33,155 bases of DNA from Anaerovorax odorimutans (GTDB taxonomy: Bacteria > Bacillota > Clostridia > Peptostreptococcales > JAAYPU01): assembly GCA_016841185.1 (NCBI GenBank), contig JAENZQ010000034.1, forward strand, positions 1-33,155, given 5' to 3'. This document shows, in pieces, positions 8,423 through 16,484 of the stretch. Within the stretch, counting starts at the first letter, position 1. The number at the start of each line of letters is the position of its first letter. Below the pieces are notes generated by a model. That model was not told the DNA's origin. It searched no databases and saw nothing but the letters and a program-made list of their open reading frames with translations. A program made the translations under genes and the position numbers.

Positions 8423-8908
8423 ATGAGGCTATTAAAATTAATAAATGGAAAATTTGAAGAAATTTTTTTGGTAGTCATATTGGTAATTATGGTAGTTTTA
8501 GTATTTTTGCAGGTGTGTATGCGATATGTATTCCAGGCATCTTTGTCATGGAGTGAAGAACTTGCAAGATATATGTTTTTATGGATTATATGGGTAGGAG
8601 CAGCTTATGCTACCAAAGAAGGTTCACATATCAGCCTCGATATTATTACAAGCAGACTACCAAGAAAAGGACAAATACTGACTAATGCTCTTAAATATAT
8701 AATATGGATCGCTTTTACGATTTTTCTTGCTTATATTTCATGGCAATTAACATTCATCATTTTTGAAAGAGGTCAGGTATCTGCTGCCATGAGAATCCCC
8801 ATGGGTTTCGCATATGCATCTATACCAACCGGTATTACTTTGATGCTGATCAGGCTTATTCAAAATGGTATAAAGGTATTTAAAGAAAGGGGGCAACAGA
8901 ATGGGTAA
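8423..8908 (+). CDS. dctQ: TRAP transporter small membrane subunit, DctQ family
   Basis: Integral membrane protein of 161 residues with four predicted transmembrane helices, the usual size of DctQ. Family landmarks are FLQVCMRYVFQASLSWSEEL near the N-terminus and ARYMFLWIIWVGAAYATKEG with HISLD following. ATG 8423 was chosen because ggaggg at 8413-8418 serves as its ribosome binding site; an in-frame ATG at 8411 overlaps that site. It overlaps dctM by 8 bases, which points to translational coupling. DctQ bridges the binding protein and DctM in the inner membrane complex. Confidence 0.93.
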   Translation: MRLLKLINGKFEEIFLVVILVIMVVLVFLQVCMRYVFQASLSWSEELARYMFLWIIWVGAAYATKEGSHISLDIITSRLPRKGQILTNALKYIIWIAFTIFLAYISWQLTFIIFERGQVSAAMRIPMGFAYASIPTGITLMLIRLIQNGIKVFKERGQQNG

Positions 8909-10190
8909 CGGTGTAATATTAATTTTTATTCTATTAGGATTCTGCATGAGTATTGGTGTCCCTATAGGAGTTTCTTTAGGGGTAGCGACAGCAGTCACCA
9001 TGGCTCTGACGACAAACCTGAAACTTCTGACCATTTCTCAAAGTTGCTTTGGTGGATTGGACTCCTTTCCTCTTATGGCCATCCCTTTCTTTATTTTAGC
9101 CGGAAACCTTATGAAGTATGGAGGGATTTCGCGACGTCTGCTGGATTTTTCCGAAAGTATTGTGGGGTCTATCCGTGGAGGCCTTGGAATGGTAACCATT
9201 TTATCTTCCATGTTTTTTGCTGCAATATCGGGCTCGGCACCGGCAACTGTAACAGCCATTGGCTCTATTACCATTCCTGAAATGAAGAAAAAAGGATATG
9301 ATGTTGGATACTCGGCAGCCTTAACTGCATCAGCCGGAACCATAGGCGTTATAATTCCGCCCAGTATTCCTTTTGTAATCTATGGTGTTGTCAGCGGGGC
9401 TTCCATAGGCGGGCTGTTTATGGCAGGAGTCATTCCGGGAATACTAATTGGTGCCGGATTGATGGCTGTAAATTACTTTGCATCCAAAAAATTTGGGTAC
9501 GGAGGAAATACAGATAAATTTTCCATTAAAAAAGCAATAAATAAATTCAAAGATGCGGTCTTTGCACTGCTATGCCCGGTCATTATTTTAGGCGGAATTT
9601 ACGGCGGTATCTTTACACCGACGGAATCTGCCGTAGTAGGTATTGTATATGCACTTATAGTAGGTACGTTTATATATAAAGAACTTAAATTAAAAGATGT
9701 TTATATTGCTTTTAAAGAAACGGTATTGATCAATGGGTCGACGACTTTTATGGTTGGATTATCATTGGCCTTTGCCAGCTATCTGACAATGGCACAAGTA
9801 CCGGTCACTATTGCAAAAGGGATGTTAGGCATATCGGATAATCCCATTGTTATTTTCCTGATGCTCAATGCATTGTTATTGGTGATCGGATGTTTTATCG
9901 ATAATATATCCTCTTGCGTTATATTAACACCGATATTGCTTCCTATTGCGGTAAAGATGGGCATGGACCCCATCCAATTCGGTGTTGTTATGACGGTCAA
10001 TTTAGCGATAGGGTTTATTACACCGCCATATGGTGCTAATTTATTCTTTGCTTCTGCCGTAGCCCATACATCCGTCGAGAGAATCAGCAGTAAAATTATT
10101 TATTTCATAGTGGTCATGCTTGCTATTTTATTTGCACTTACTTTCATACCGGCACTTTCAATGTGGCTGCCGAATCTATTGATGAATTAA
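8901..10190 (+). CDS. dctM: TRAP transporter large permease, DctM family
   Basis: Transport channel subunit of 429 residues with about 12 hydrophobic segments. DctM signatures include FGGLDSFPLMAIPFFILAGN, ISGSAPATVTAIGS, SAGTIGVIIPPSIPFVIYGV, the TPTESAVVG motif and NLAIGFITPPYGANLF. RBS aaggggg is 7 bases before ATG 8901, inside the end of dctQ. Together with DctP and DctQ it completes a Na+- or H+-dependent TRAP importer. The set lies between two amidohydrolases and an aminotransferase, so the cargo is probably fed into the same pathway. Confidence 0.95.
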   Translation: MGNGVILIFILLGFCMSIGVPIGVSLGVATAVTMALTTNLKLLTISQSCFGGLDSFPLMAIPFFILAGNLMKYGGISRRLLDFSESIVGSIRGGLGMVTILSSMFFAAISGSAPATVTAIGSITIPEMKKKGYDVGYSAALTASAGTIGVIIPPSIPFVIYGVVSGASIGGLFMAGVIPGILIGAGLMAVNYFASKKFGYGGNTDKFSIKKAINKFKDAVFALLCPVIILGGIYGGIFTPTESAVVGIVYALIVGTFIYKELKLKDVYIAFKETVLINGSTTFMVGLSLAFASYLTMAQVPVTIAKGMLGISDNPIVIFLMLNALLLVIGCFIDNISSCVILTPILLPIAVKMGMDPIQFGVVMTVNLAIGFITPPYGANLFFASAVAHTSVERISSKIIYFIVVMLAILFALTFIPALSMWLPNLLMN

Positions 10191-10200
10191 GAAAAAGTAT

Positions 10201-10218
10201 AGTAAAAGTAAAAGTAAA
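10201..10218 (+). repeat. AGTAAA hexamer repeat, three copies
   Basis: Three exact AGTAAA units follow an AGTAT stub just after dctM. Nothing else of note lies in the 77-base gap before the next gene apart from its RBS (aaaggagag). A more degenerate array of the same hexamer type is present at 15615-15644. Confidence 0.7.
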
Positions 10219-10267
10219 AGGATGAAAAAAGACATAATTTGAAACCATTTTTAAAGGAGAGAAAGAA

Positions 10268-11617
10268 ATGATAAACAGAGAAAAACTTACAACTCAATTT
10301 GAGAAAGAAATCAAGCTTTTTGAGGAACTTCATCCTAAATCAAAAGAGATGTTTCTTGAAGCAAAAGACAACCTTCTTCAGGGCGTGCCCCTTAACTGGA
10401 TGGTTCGATGGATGGGCGGCTTTCCGCTTTTTATATCCAGTGCAAAAGGAAATCATCTAACCTGTGTTGATGGTCATGATTATATTGATTTCTGTTTAGG
10501 AGATACAGGCTCATTGGTAGGTCATGGTCCGGAAGCATCTGCAAAAGCTATTTTTGAACAATTCAAAAAAGGAGCTTCTCATATGCTCCCTACAGAAGAT
10601 GCTATTTGGAATGGGAAAGAACTTCAGCGCAGATTTGGCATGAAATACTGGCAATTTTCCACAAGTGCAACGGATGCCAACAGATTTGCTACTCGAATTG
10701 CACGACGTGTCACAAAAAGACAGAAAATAGTTGTTTTTAATTACTGCTATCACGGAACGATAGATGAAACCATTGCATTATTATCTGAGGGTGGAAGAAC
10801 AGTGGTAAGAAACGGGAATATCGGACCTCCCGTTGATCCTGCTATTACTACTAAGGTCGTAGAATGGAATGATGCTTCGGCTCTTGAAGAAGCTTTGAAA
10901 GATAGAGATGTTGCTGCTGTGCTGGCAGAGCCGGTTATGACAAATATTGGAGTAGTTTTTCCTGACCCTGGTTTTCATGATACCATGAGAAAACTGACCA
11001 AGAAGTATGATACTTTACTTATTATCGATGAAACACATACAATGTGTGCCGGCGTAGGGGGGTATACAAAAGACAACAATCTCGAGCCTGACATGGTAAC
11101 ATTGGGTAAATTTATTGCATCCGGTGTTCCGGCAGGTGCCTATGGAATAAGCGAAGAAGTAGGAAAAAAAGCAATCGCTGAAATCGAATCAGAATTCGGC
11201 GTTGCAAAAGGAATCGGCGGCACCCTTGCCGCTAATGCATTGACAATGGCAGCGATGAGAGCGACTTTGGGTGAAATCTTAACAGAAGAATTCTATAAAA
11301 GAAATACGCCTCTTGCAACAAAATTTAATGAAGGTGTGCAAAATGCCATTGATGAGTTTGGCATTCCTTGGAGTACTACTCAGCTTGGTTGCAGGACGGA
11401 ATATATTTTCCAGAAAGAGCCTACCAGAAATGGCTCGGAAGCGATGGCCGCAAAAGATAATGATCTGGATTGGTATATGCATATCGCATGTCTCAACAGA
11501 GGAGTAGTTATGACACCTTTCCATAATATGGCCCTCATTACCAATGCTACAACAGAAAACGATATCAATAAGCATACTGCAGTATTCAGAGAAGTTGTTC
11601 AAAATATTATGGATTAG
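10268..11617 (+). CDS. Class III aminotransferase of the glutamate-1-semialdehyde aminomutase-like group
   Basis: PLP enzyme of 449 residues. Substrate/PLP landmarks are FCLGDTGSLVGHGPEA (about 76-91), the STSATDANRFATRIAR segment in place of the usual GTEATMxAIRLAR, NYCYHGTIDE, the aspartate D254 in LIIDETHTMC, and the Schiff-base lysine K281 in VTLGKFIASGVPAGAYG. HemL itself is about 430 residues and sits in heme loci; no heme gene is nearby, so this is more likely an amino-acid aminotransferase or aminomutase of the catabolic block. RBS aaaggagag. It could perform the transamination lost by the interrupted aminotransferase at 1469-2734, though the two belong to different subgroups. A terminator follows. 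Confidence 0.85.
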   Translation: MINREKLTTQFEKEIKLFEELHPKSKEMFLEAKDNLLQGVPLNWMVRWMGGFPLFISSAKGNHLTCVDGHDYIDFCLGDTGSLVGHGPEASAKAIFEQFKKGASHMLPTEDAIWNGKELQRRFGMKYWQFSTSATDANRFATRIARRVTKRQKIVVFNYCYHGTIDETIALLSEGGRTVVRNGNIGPPVDPAITTKVVEWNDASALEEALKDRDVAAVLAEPVMTNIGVVFPDPGFHDTMRKLTKKYDTLLIIDETHTMCAGVGGYTKDNNLEPDMVTLGKFIASGVPAGAYGISEEVGKKAIAEIESEFGVAKGIGGTLAANALTMAAMRATLGEILTEEFYKRNTPLATKFNEGVQNAIDEFGIPWSTTQLGCRTEYIFQKEPTRNGSEAMAAKDNDLDWYMHIACLNRGVVMTPFHNMALITNATTENDINKHTAVFREVVQNIMD

Positions 11618-11632
11618 AAAATATAGGAATAA

Positions 11633-11666
11633 CGGGCCAGTTGGACAAATCCTCTGGCCCGCTTTT
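11633..11666 (+). terminator. Rho-independent terminator ending region A
   Basis: CGGGCCAG (11633-11640) pairs with CTGGCCCG (11654-11661), with a further GGA/TCC pairing near the loop, followed by CTTTT. It lies 16 bases after the aminotransferase stop and separates the catabolic block from the exporter gene. Confidence 0.88.
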
Positions 11667-11701
11667 AGATTTCAATAATATCCACACAATAAGGAGTTAT
11701 T

Positions 11702-12571
11702 ATGAAAATAGCCGTTAGTCCTAAACTTGCTGCAATTTTTGCTGTTTTCTGTTTTTCGATGACATCCATCATTATTAAGGTGCTAAATGCATCGGCGATT
11801 ACTATTATTTTTTACAGAGAATTATTTAGTGTTATGATTGCATTCGTTCTTTATCTTGTTTCATATTCTTCTGATAATAGTAGTGTATCCTTAAGGGCAT
11901 ATATGTACAGTGCTCTTGCAGGAGTTGTCTTTGCCGTATATATTGTATCATGGGTATTTTCAGTCAGGAACACTACAATAGCCTGTGCTACGGTAATCAG
12001 TGATATTCACCCTGTTTTTGTGGTTGCAATTATGTATTTAATATTTAAAGAAAAACTGAAAAGAACATCATTAATTGGTATTGCTATGGCGATAATGGGG
12101 TGTGCCATTATTTTTGCATCTGACTTATTCGGATTTGGGAATGGACTTACAGGAAATTTATTTGCCCTTCTCACAGCACTGTCCACCGGTATATTTCTCA
12201 TAATCGGTTCAGTAGTAAGAAAAGAAATGTCTGCGATTCAATATCTTTTGCATTATAATGTTTCCTGTTTTATTACTGTTGGAATCGTGGCAATATTGAC
12301 TGAAACGCCGTTAACAGGGTACCCTCTTAGTGAATACTTCTTTATATTTTTACTTGCATTTGTGGTTACCATCATGGGGCACGGTGTAATGGGGTGGTCT
12401 TTAAAATTTTTGAAACCATCATTTGTATCGCTTGCGTTTTTATTGGAGCCGGTTTTTGCAGGCGTAATCGCATTTTTACTATTTTCCGAACTGCCTACGA
12501 TTCTACAGACTATTGGCTGTATCGTAATCATGTCAGGAATATATTTGTATAATAAATATGAAGAAAAATAA
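11702..12571 (+). CDS. EamA/DMT-family transporter
   Basis: Membrane protein of 289 residues with ten predicted helices in two EamA repeats (about residues 8-135 and 150-285), the typical drug/metabolite transporter layout. Landmarks are IIIKVLNASAITIIFYREL in the first repeat and LKPSFVSLAFLLEPVFAGVI with LLFSELP in the second. RBS aaggagttatt precedes ATG 11702. Family members usually export amino acids, metabolites or drugs; nothing here fixes the substrate. It stands alone after a terminator; being next to amino-acid catabolism, a role in amino-acid efflux is possible but unproven. Confidence 0.88.
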   Translation: MKIAVSPKLAAIFAVFCFSMTSIIIKVLNASAITIIFYRELFSVMIAFVLYLVSYSSDNSSVSLRAYMYSALAGVVFAVYIVSWVFSVRNTTIACATVISDIHPVFVVAIMYLIFKEKLKRTSLIGIAMAIMGCAIIFASDLFGFGNGLTGNLFALLTALSTGIFLIIGSVVRKEMSAIQYLLHYNVSCFITVGIVAILTETPLTGYPLSEYFFIFLLAFVVTIMGHGVMGWSLKFLKPSFVSLAFLLEPVFAGVIAFLLFSELPTILQTIGCIVIMSGIYLYNKYEEK

Positions 12572-12653
12572 AAAGCGGTTTTAGAATCCGAGTCTCTGGC
12601 ATAGTATTGCAATAGGAAGATATCATTTTTAAGCGGTTGAAAAGAGGGATACA

Positions 12654-13883
12654 ATGGATAGAGAAGAGCTCATACTGAATCCGGTTAAGCAGTATTTCAA
12701 TGCATGTTATAAAATGATTCAAACGGGAAATTACATAAATACGTCACAATATTTTATTTTTAATAAACATACACTTATACCTCAAAGGCTGATTCAGAAT
12801 AGATATAAACTTTACAAAGCATTTGATCTTGAGATAAAAGATTATCGGGTAAATCTTGAGGTTGCAGAAGTAAAAAACTATAAAAACTGTGTTGCTGCAA
12901 TTGTTATCGAGAATGCGGAATATAAATATAAGCATGTTCCGGATGATATTATTTCTAAAATCTCTGATATTGAATATTACATAGAAATAAAAAAAATAAA
13001 CGGAAGATGGAAAATCGCATACATGGATTCCAATAAAGACGATTACCAATTGGCAAAAGATAAAATCAGTCAATATATGGAGGCGAAGCCATATCCGGTA
13101 ACAAGCAATAGAAAGAGTCCGGCAGATACAGAATTGGCATGCATTAACAATATTTTTGATAATATGGATGACGATATAAGTCGAATAAGGGAAATAATGA
13201 CAAATATTGATACACAGCGTAATGCTGATGGATGGATAAAAAGAATGAATGCAACTGTAAACAGAAAAGGCACATTCCCTTATGACACCAATAGAGGAAT
13301 AGAATATGCCAGAAAATTTTCCATTTATTCGCAGATTCCTGACGACGAAAAATTATTTTACTATGCATATAACGGAGGCGATTGTACAAATTTTATTTCT
13401 CAATGTGTATGGGCAGCCTATGGAGGATATATCAAAGAGGATATAAAAGGAACAAAAAAGAATATTTCTAAAAAGCGCAGAATGGTTTATACAGGAAACT
13501 TGAAAAATTCATGGTATGGGACCCTGCCGGAAGGAGGAGGTACACCTTACTGGGAAAATGTCAATAATTTCTTTAATTATGTGACTTCTCCGAAAGAAAT
13601 TGGTCCAAAGGGCACTGTATATGGTAGCGGAAAACAAGCTGATTTCAATTTGAATCATGTGGCACCGGGAGATGTCATTCAGTTCTGGCCGGAAGGAAAG
13701 GAAAAATGGTACCACTCTGTTTTTGTTACAGGTATATATTCCAATGACAATACGTCTCATATTTTTGTATGTCAGCATTCTATGGATGTAAAAGACCGTC
13801 CTCTCATTGAACTGCTTAACTGGAATACTAATAAAGGCCGGATAAGAGGCATAAAATTTGATTATGGAGTATTTAGCAGCTGA
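12654..13883 (+). CDS. Amidase_6 domain protein (putative cysteine amidase) without a signal peptide
   Basis: Protein of 409 residues. The N-terminal part (1 to about 150) is a small alpha/beta region of unclear function. A linker leads to an Amidase_6 domain (about 213-405) related to CHAP/NlpC enzymes: NGGDCTNFISQCVWAAYGG with probable nucleophile C244, and HVAPGDVIQFWPEG followed by the probable catalytic H354 in WYHSVFV. Related proteins of spore-formers are often linked to the cell wall, but this N-terminus (MDREELILNP) has no hydrophobic segment, so the protein appears cytosolic or leaves by another route. RBS gaggg before ATG 12654. It converges with the chemoreceptor gene. Function is not established. 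Confidence 0.8.
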   Translation: MDREELILNPVKQYFNACYKMIQTGNYINTSQYFIFNKHTLIPQRLIQNRYKLYKAFDLEIKDYRVNLEVAEVKNYKNCVAAIVIENAEYKYKHVPDDIISKISDIEYYIEIKKINGRWKIAYMDSNKDDYQLAKDKISQYMEAKPYPVTSNRKSPADTELACINNIFDNMDDDISRIREIMTNIDTQRNADGWIKRMNATVNRKGTFPYDTNRGIEYARKFSIYSQIPDDEKLFYYAYNGGDCTNFISQCVWAAYGGYIKEDIKGTKKNISKKRRMVYTGNLKNSWYGTLPEGGGTPYWENVNNFFNYVTSPKEIGPKGTVYGSGKQADFNLNHVAPGDVIQFWPEGKEKWYHSVFVTGIYSNDNTSHIFVCQHSMDVKDRPLIELLNWNTNKGRIRGIKFDYGVFSS

Positions 13884-13886
13884 ATT

Positions 13887-13951
13887 CAGACTCCAGACTG
13901 CGGACCCCAGACCGTGAACTAATCCATACTCCATAATCCATACTCCACACT
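13887..13951. repeat. Degenerate heptamer tandem array
   Basis: Seven-base units run through most of the gap between two convergent genes: CAGACTC, CAGACTG, CGGACCC, CAGACCG, TGAACTA, then after two bases CCATACT, CCATAAT, CCATACT, CCACACT. The array has no T-run and no long stem, so it is not a clear terminator. Read on the other strand it gives AGTGTGG/AGTATGG units, resembling the AGTGTG/AGTATA array at 15615-15644 on the far side of the chemoreceptor gene. Confidence 0.7.
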
Positions 13952-13962
13952 CCGAATTGAAT

Positions 13963-15495
13963 TTACAATTTCGAATTAATCAGATCGATGAGATCCTGTC
14001 GGGAACCTTTAGTAAGGACTACTACATCAATGTGCTCGAAAACCTTTTCAGAAGCATAGAACTTTCCGTTAAAAAATGTATCGGATATATAGTGTCCCAC
14101 AGATTCATCGCCGTAAACATAGTCGATATCACCGACATTCAGTGCATTGAAGCTTTCTTTGTCAGCATCGAATTCTACAAGGATCGCATTGTTGTTTCTT
14201 AATATCTGATGTGAGTTGCCTACACCGCCTTTTATGACGCCGACTTTTTTATTAGCCAAATCAGGTGCGGATTCTTTATTGAATGAAAAGACTACACACT
14301 TGAAATGTGCATAGGGTTTACTGACAATATACCCCTGATTCATAAATGCATCATTAGGCCAGCCCATGTTGAGTAGGCCGTCAATGACATCTCTTTTAAA
14401 CAGATCAATAACCTGAGTCCAGGACCTTCCTAAAAACCCCATATTTATATTGAGGGCATTAATCTTATCTACACTGATACCAAAGGACTTGCCGTTTTCC
14501 GTATAGACCCAGGGTTTATAATTATTTGAGTGTCCCAGGATATTTTTATCTTTATGTAGCTTTGTAGATTCAATTAATACATCATCGGCAATCAAATTAT
14601 AATTGTTTTCCAGATCAACGAGTGATTGATTGAATTTGGAAAAGCCTTTAAGTAATTTATCCATATTGTTTACATTCTGGTCAATATTATCCGATGTGGT
14701 TTCCACGTTATTGATGACTTTCCCCAGCCGTTTGCTTTCTTCAATACTGTTTTCAACCATATTTTTAAATATATCGGTAGAGTCGTTTATATTGCTTATA
14801 TTCTCAGTCAATAGGGTTTTGAAACTGTGGAATTCCGTCTGTATAACGGAATTTTTTTCTGCAGCCTCAGAAGAAGAGCTTTCAAATTCCTTTAGCTTCA
14901 GGTTGACATCTGCAATAGAGCTGGTAATATTCTCAGAAGCATCTTTACTGTTTTTTGCCAGCTTTCTTACTTCTTCTGCCACCACAGCGAAGCCCTTTCC
15001 GTATTGCCCGGCTCGCGCTGCTTCTATGGCTGCATTTAAAGCGAGCAGGTTTGTGTGACGGGCAATATTTGCAATGGTGTTGGTTGAATCATTTATGTTC
15101 TTGATGGAATCAATAATGTCATTGATAGAAGAAGACATTATTATAAATTTAGATTGGAAAGTTTCAAAAACCGTATCGAGATTGTTTAATATTTCGATTA
15201 TTTTATCTAAATCCTGGGATGTTGTTTCAAAATTAGTTAAAGCTTTTTTTCCATCTGTAGACATGGTTTCAATGAAAGTTGCAGATGTTTTGGCTTCATC
15301 TTTTGTTTGCTGAAAATCTTTGTTTAGAATTCTTAAAGACTCAATAGCGGTTTTTAATTGCTGGCCAAATAAAAGGATGCTGTCTTTGTTGGACTGAAAG
15401 TCCAGGGTGGATAATTTCTGATTCAGGTCGGTTAAAAAGGCTTCAAAATTGTCGGGAGATGTTTGGGTTAACGGATTGTTTTCGTTATTATACAT
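13963..15495 (-). CDS. Soluble methyl-accepting chemotaxis protein with C-terminal solute-binding-protein domain
   Basis: Protein of 510 residues with no membrane segment and no signal peptide. Residues 20-310 are a long coiled coil containing the chemoreceptor signalling tip (about 141-185: [20 protein letters not shown], then [16 protein letters not shown]), the part that binds CheA and CheW. Residues about 318-508 resemble a bacterial extracellular solute-binding protein family 3 domain: [74 protein letters not shown]. The sensor domain is thus inside the cell and at the C-terminus, the reverse of classical receptors. RBS ggagg lies before the ATG. It likely senses an intracellular small molecule such as an amino acid. 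Domain calls are firm; ligand is unknown. Confidence 0.87.
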   Translation of the reverse strand: MYNNENNPLTQTSPDNFEAFLTDLNQKLSTLDFQSNKDSILLFGQQLKTAIESLRILNKDFQQTKDEAKTSATFIETMSTDGKKALTNFETTSQDLDKIIEILNNLDTVFETFQSKFIIMSSSINDIIDSIKNINDSTNTIANIARHTNLLALNAAIEAARAGQYGKGFAVVAEEVRKLAKNSKDASENITSSIADVNLKLKEFESSSSEAAEKNSVIQTEFHSFKTLLTENISNINDSTDIFKNMVENSIEESKRLGKVINNVETTSDNIDQNVNNMDKLLKGFSKFNQSLVDLENNYNLIADDVLIESTKLHKDKNILGHSNNYKPWVYTENGKSFGISVDKINALNINMGFLGRSWTQVIDLFKRDVIDGLLNMGWPNDAFMNQGYIVSKPYAHFKCVVFSFNKESAPDLANKKVGVIKGGVGNSHQILRNNNAILVEFDADKESFNALNVGDIDYVYGDESVGHYISDTFFNGKFYASEKVFEHIDVVVLTKGSRQDLIDLINSKL

Positions 15496-15614
15496 ATAGT
15501 TTCCTCCGCTTCAGTAATCTGATGATACTATTAGATTAGAACTACATTAAAAATAGTTTATCATTAAATTACAAATTTTTCAAATAAAGTTGGAGAAGTA
15601 TGTCGATGGGTGCA

Positions 15615-15644
15615 AGTATAAGTGTGAGTATAAGTAAAAGTGGT
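15615..15644. repeat. Degenerate hexamer tandem array (AGTRTR)
   Basis: Five consecutive six-base units: AGTATA, AGTGTG, AGTATA, AGTAAA, AGTGGT. It lies upstream of the chemoreceptor gene, and related units in opposite orientation lie past that gene's end (13924-13951). The function is unknown; slipped-strand expansion of a simple repeat is the plainest explanation. Confidence 0.65.
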
Positions 15645-15705
15645 GTAAGAAAAAGACAGAGGTTAGAGCAAAAAATATAGATGAATCAATGAATATTGAT
15701 CACGG

Positions 15706-15734
15706 TTGTCTATTACGTGTTTAATTGTTATAAC
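15706..15734 (+). promoter_or_regulatory. Sigma-A-type promoter for the metal ABC transporter genes
   Basis: TTGTCT at 15706-15711, a 17-base spacer, then TATAAC at 15729-15734: four of six and five of six matches to the housekeeping consensus with ideal spacing. An ACCGGT palindrome within TATAACCGGTATA overlaps the -10 and could be an operator. It faces the genes at 15828 and 16485. Confidence 0.55.
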
Positions 15735-15780
15735 CGGTATAAATAAGAAAAAGAATTCAAAAACTAAGCGAGGAATAATA

Positions 15781-15807
15781 ATGAACAAAAGTCAAATAAC
15801 AATGTAG
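15781..15807 (+). other. Nine-codon open frame upstream of the metal ABC ATPase
   Basis: ATG at 15781 after gcgaggaataata (a plausible weak RBS) reads MNKSQITM and stops at TAG 15805-15807, 20 bases before the ATPase start. It may be a leader peptide, the stub of a deleted binding-protein gene, or chance. Only the frame and RBS support it. Confidence 0.25.
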
Positions 15808-15827
15808 CTTAAAATAAAGGAGCGGGA

Positions 15828-16475
15828 ATGGAACTTATTCATTTTAAAAATATAAATATGTTTTATCAGAATATATGTGCATTGCGAGATGTGAATCTGA
15901 CAATAAAAAAAGGAGATTATGTCAATATAACCGGACCAAACGGCGGAGGGAAAACCACTTTGTTGAAAATGATTACAGGGATGGTGAAGCCGTCATCAGG
16001 TAATATATCTATGAAAAAGGATTTAAAGATCGGATATGTTCCCCAACATACCCTGTTTGACAGATGGTTTCCTATTAAAGTAAAGGATGTTGCAATGATG
16101 GGGATGCTGAATAAACCCAAAAAGTACTTTCATCAATTTACCGAAGAAGAAGTAAAAAAAACTGAAGAAGTGATGGATTGCCTTAATATATTAACTATTC
16201 AGGATGCCCAGATTACCGGCCTTTCGGGCGGGCAGCTTCAGAAAGTCTTGTTTGCAAGAGCTGTTTTAACGAATCCGGATTTATTGGTATTGGATGAACC
16301 CACTTCGAATTTAGATTCAGAATCCAAAGATATGATGAATACTTATTTAGACAAGATAAGCAAGGAAGTAACTATTGTTAAAGTCACTCATGAAGAAAAT
16401 ATATCCGGATCCGTCAATAAAAGAGTCTATGTAAGTCAGGATGTAAAAGTAAATGCAGCGGCCGGAAGAAAGTAA
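15828..16475 (+). CDS. Metal (zinc/manganese-type) ABC transporter ATPase, ZnuC-like
   Basis: Cytoplasmic ATPase of 215 residues for a cluster 9/manganese-zinc-iron importer. Walker A GPNGGGKTTL (about 38-47), Q-loop YVPQHTLFD, signature LSGGQLQKV, Walker B LLVLDEPTSNLD and H-loop VKVTHEE are all present, so ATP hydrolysis should be intact. The FDRWFPIKVKDVAMMG stretch after the Q-loop is typical of the ZnuC/MntB/TroB group. RBS aaaggagcggg precedes ATG 15828. The permease starts 9 bases after its stop. No solute-binding lipoprotein gene (ZnuA/TroA) accompanies the pair. Zinc against manganese cannot be decided from sequence. Confidence 0.88.
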   Translation: MELIHFKNINMFYQNICALRDVNLTIKKGDYVNITGPNGGGKTTLLKMITGMVKPSSGNISMKKDLKIGYVPQHTLFDRWFPIKVKDVAMMGMLNKPKKYFHQFTEEEVKKTEEVMDCLNILTIQDAQITGLSGGQLQKVLFARAVLTNPDLLVLDEPTSNLDSESKDMMNTYLDKISKEVTIVKVTHEENISGSVNKRVYVSQDVKVNAAAGRK

Positions 16476-16484
16476 GGGAGTATT

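Larger units (their letters stand above)
15496..15827. other. Divergent intergenic region (332 bases)
   Basis: Lies between the start of the chemoreceptor gene (- strand) and the start of the metal ABC transporter genes (+ strand). It holds an AGTRTR-type hexamer array, a sigma-A-like promoter facing the ABC genes and a 9-codon open frame, all listed separately. No Zur-type palindrome (TCGTAATnATTACGA) could be recognised, and no riboswitch-like fold was evident. Confidence 0.7.

Noticed and set aside
10268-11617. Heme-biosynthetic HemL
   Set aside because: The sequence resembles the glutamate-1-semialdehyde aminomutase group but replaces the usual GTEATMxAIRLAR segment by STSATDANRFATRIAR and has no heme genes nearby.
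12253-12654. 133-codon - strand open frame
   Set aside because: It is antisense to the DMT transporter gene, with no family features.
13887-13951. CRISPR array
   Set aside because: Units are only seven bases, degenerate and without spacers; no cas genes are present.
14630-15058. 142-codon + strand open frame
   Set aside because: It is antisense to the coiled-coil part of the chemoreceptor and encodes no recognisable domain.
15706-15742. Zur or MntR binding site upstream of the metal ABC genes
   Set aside because: Only a short ACCGGT palindrome was found; no match to the known Zur or MntR palindromes could be recognised.
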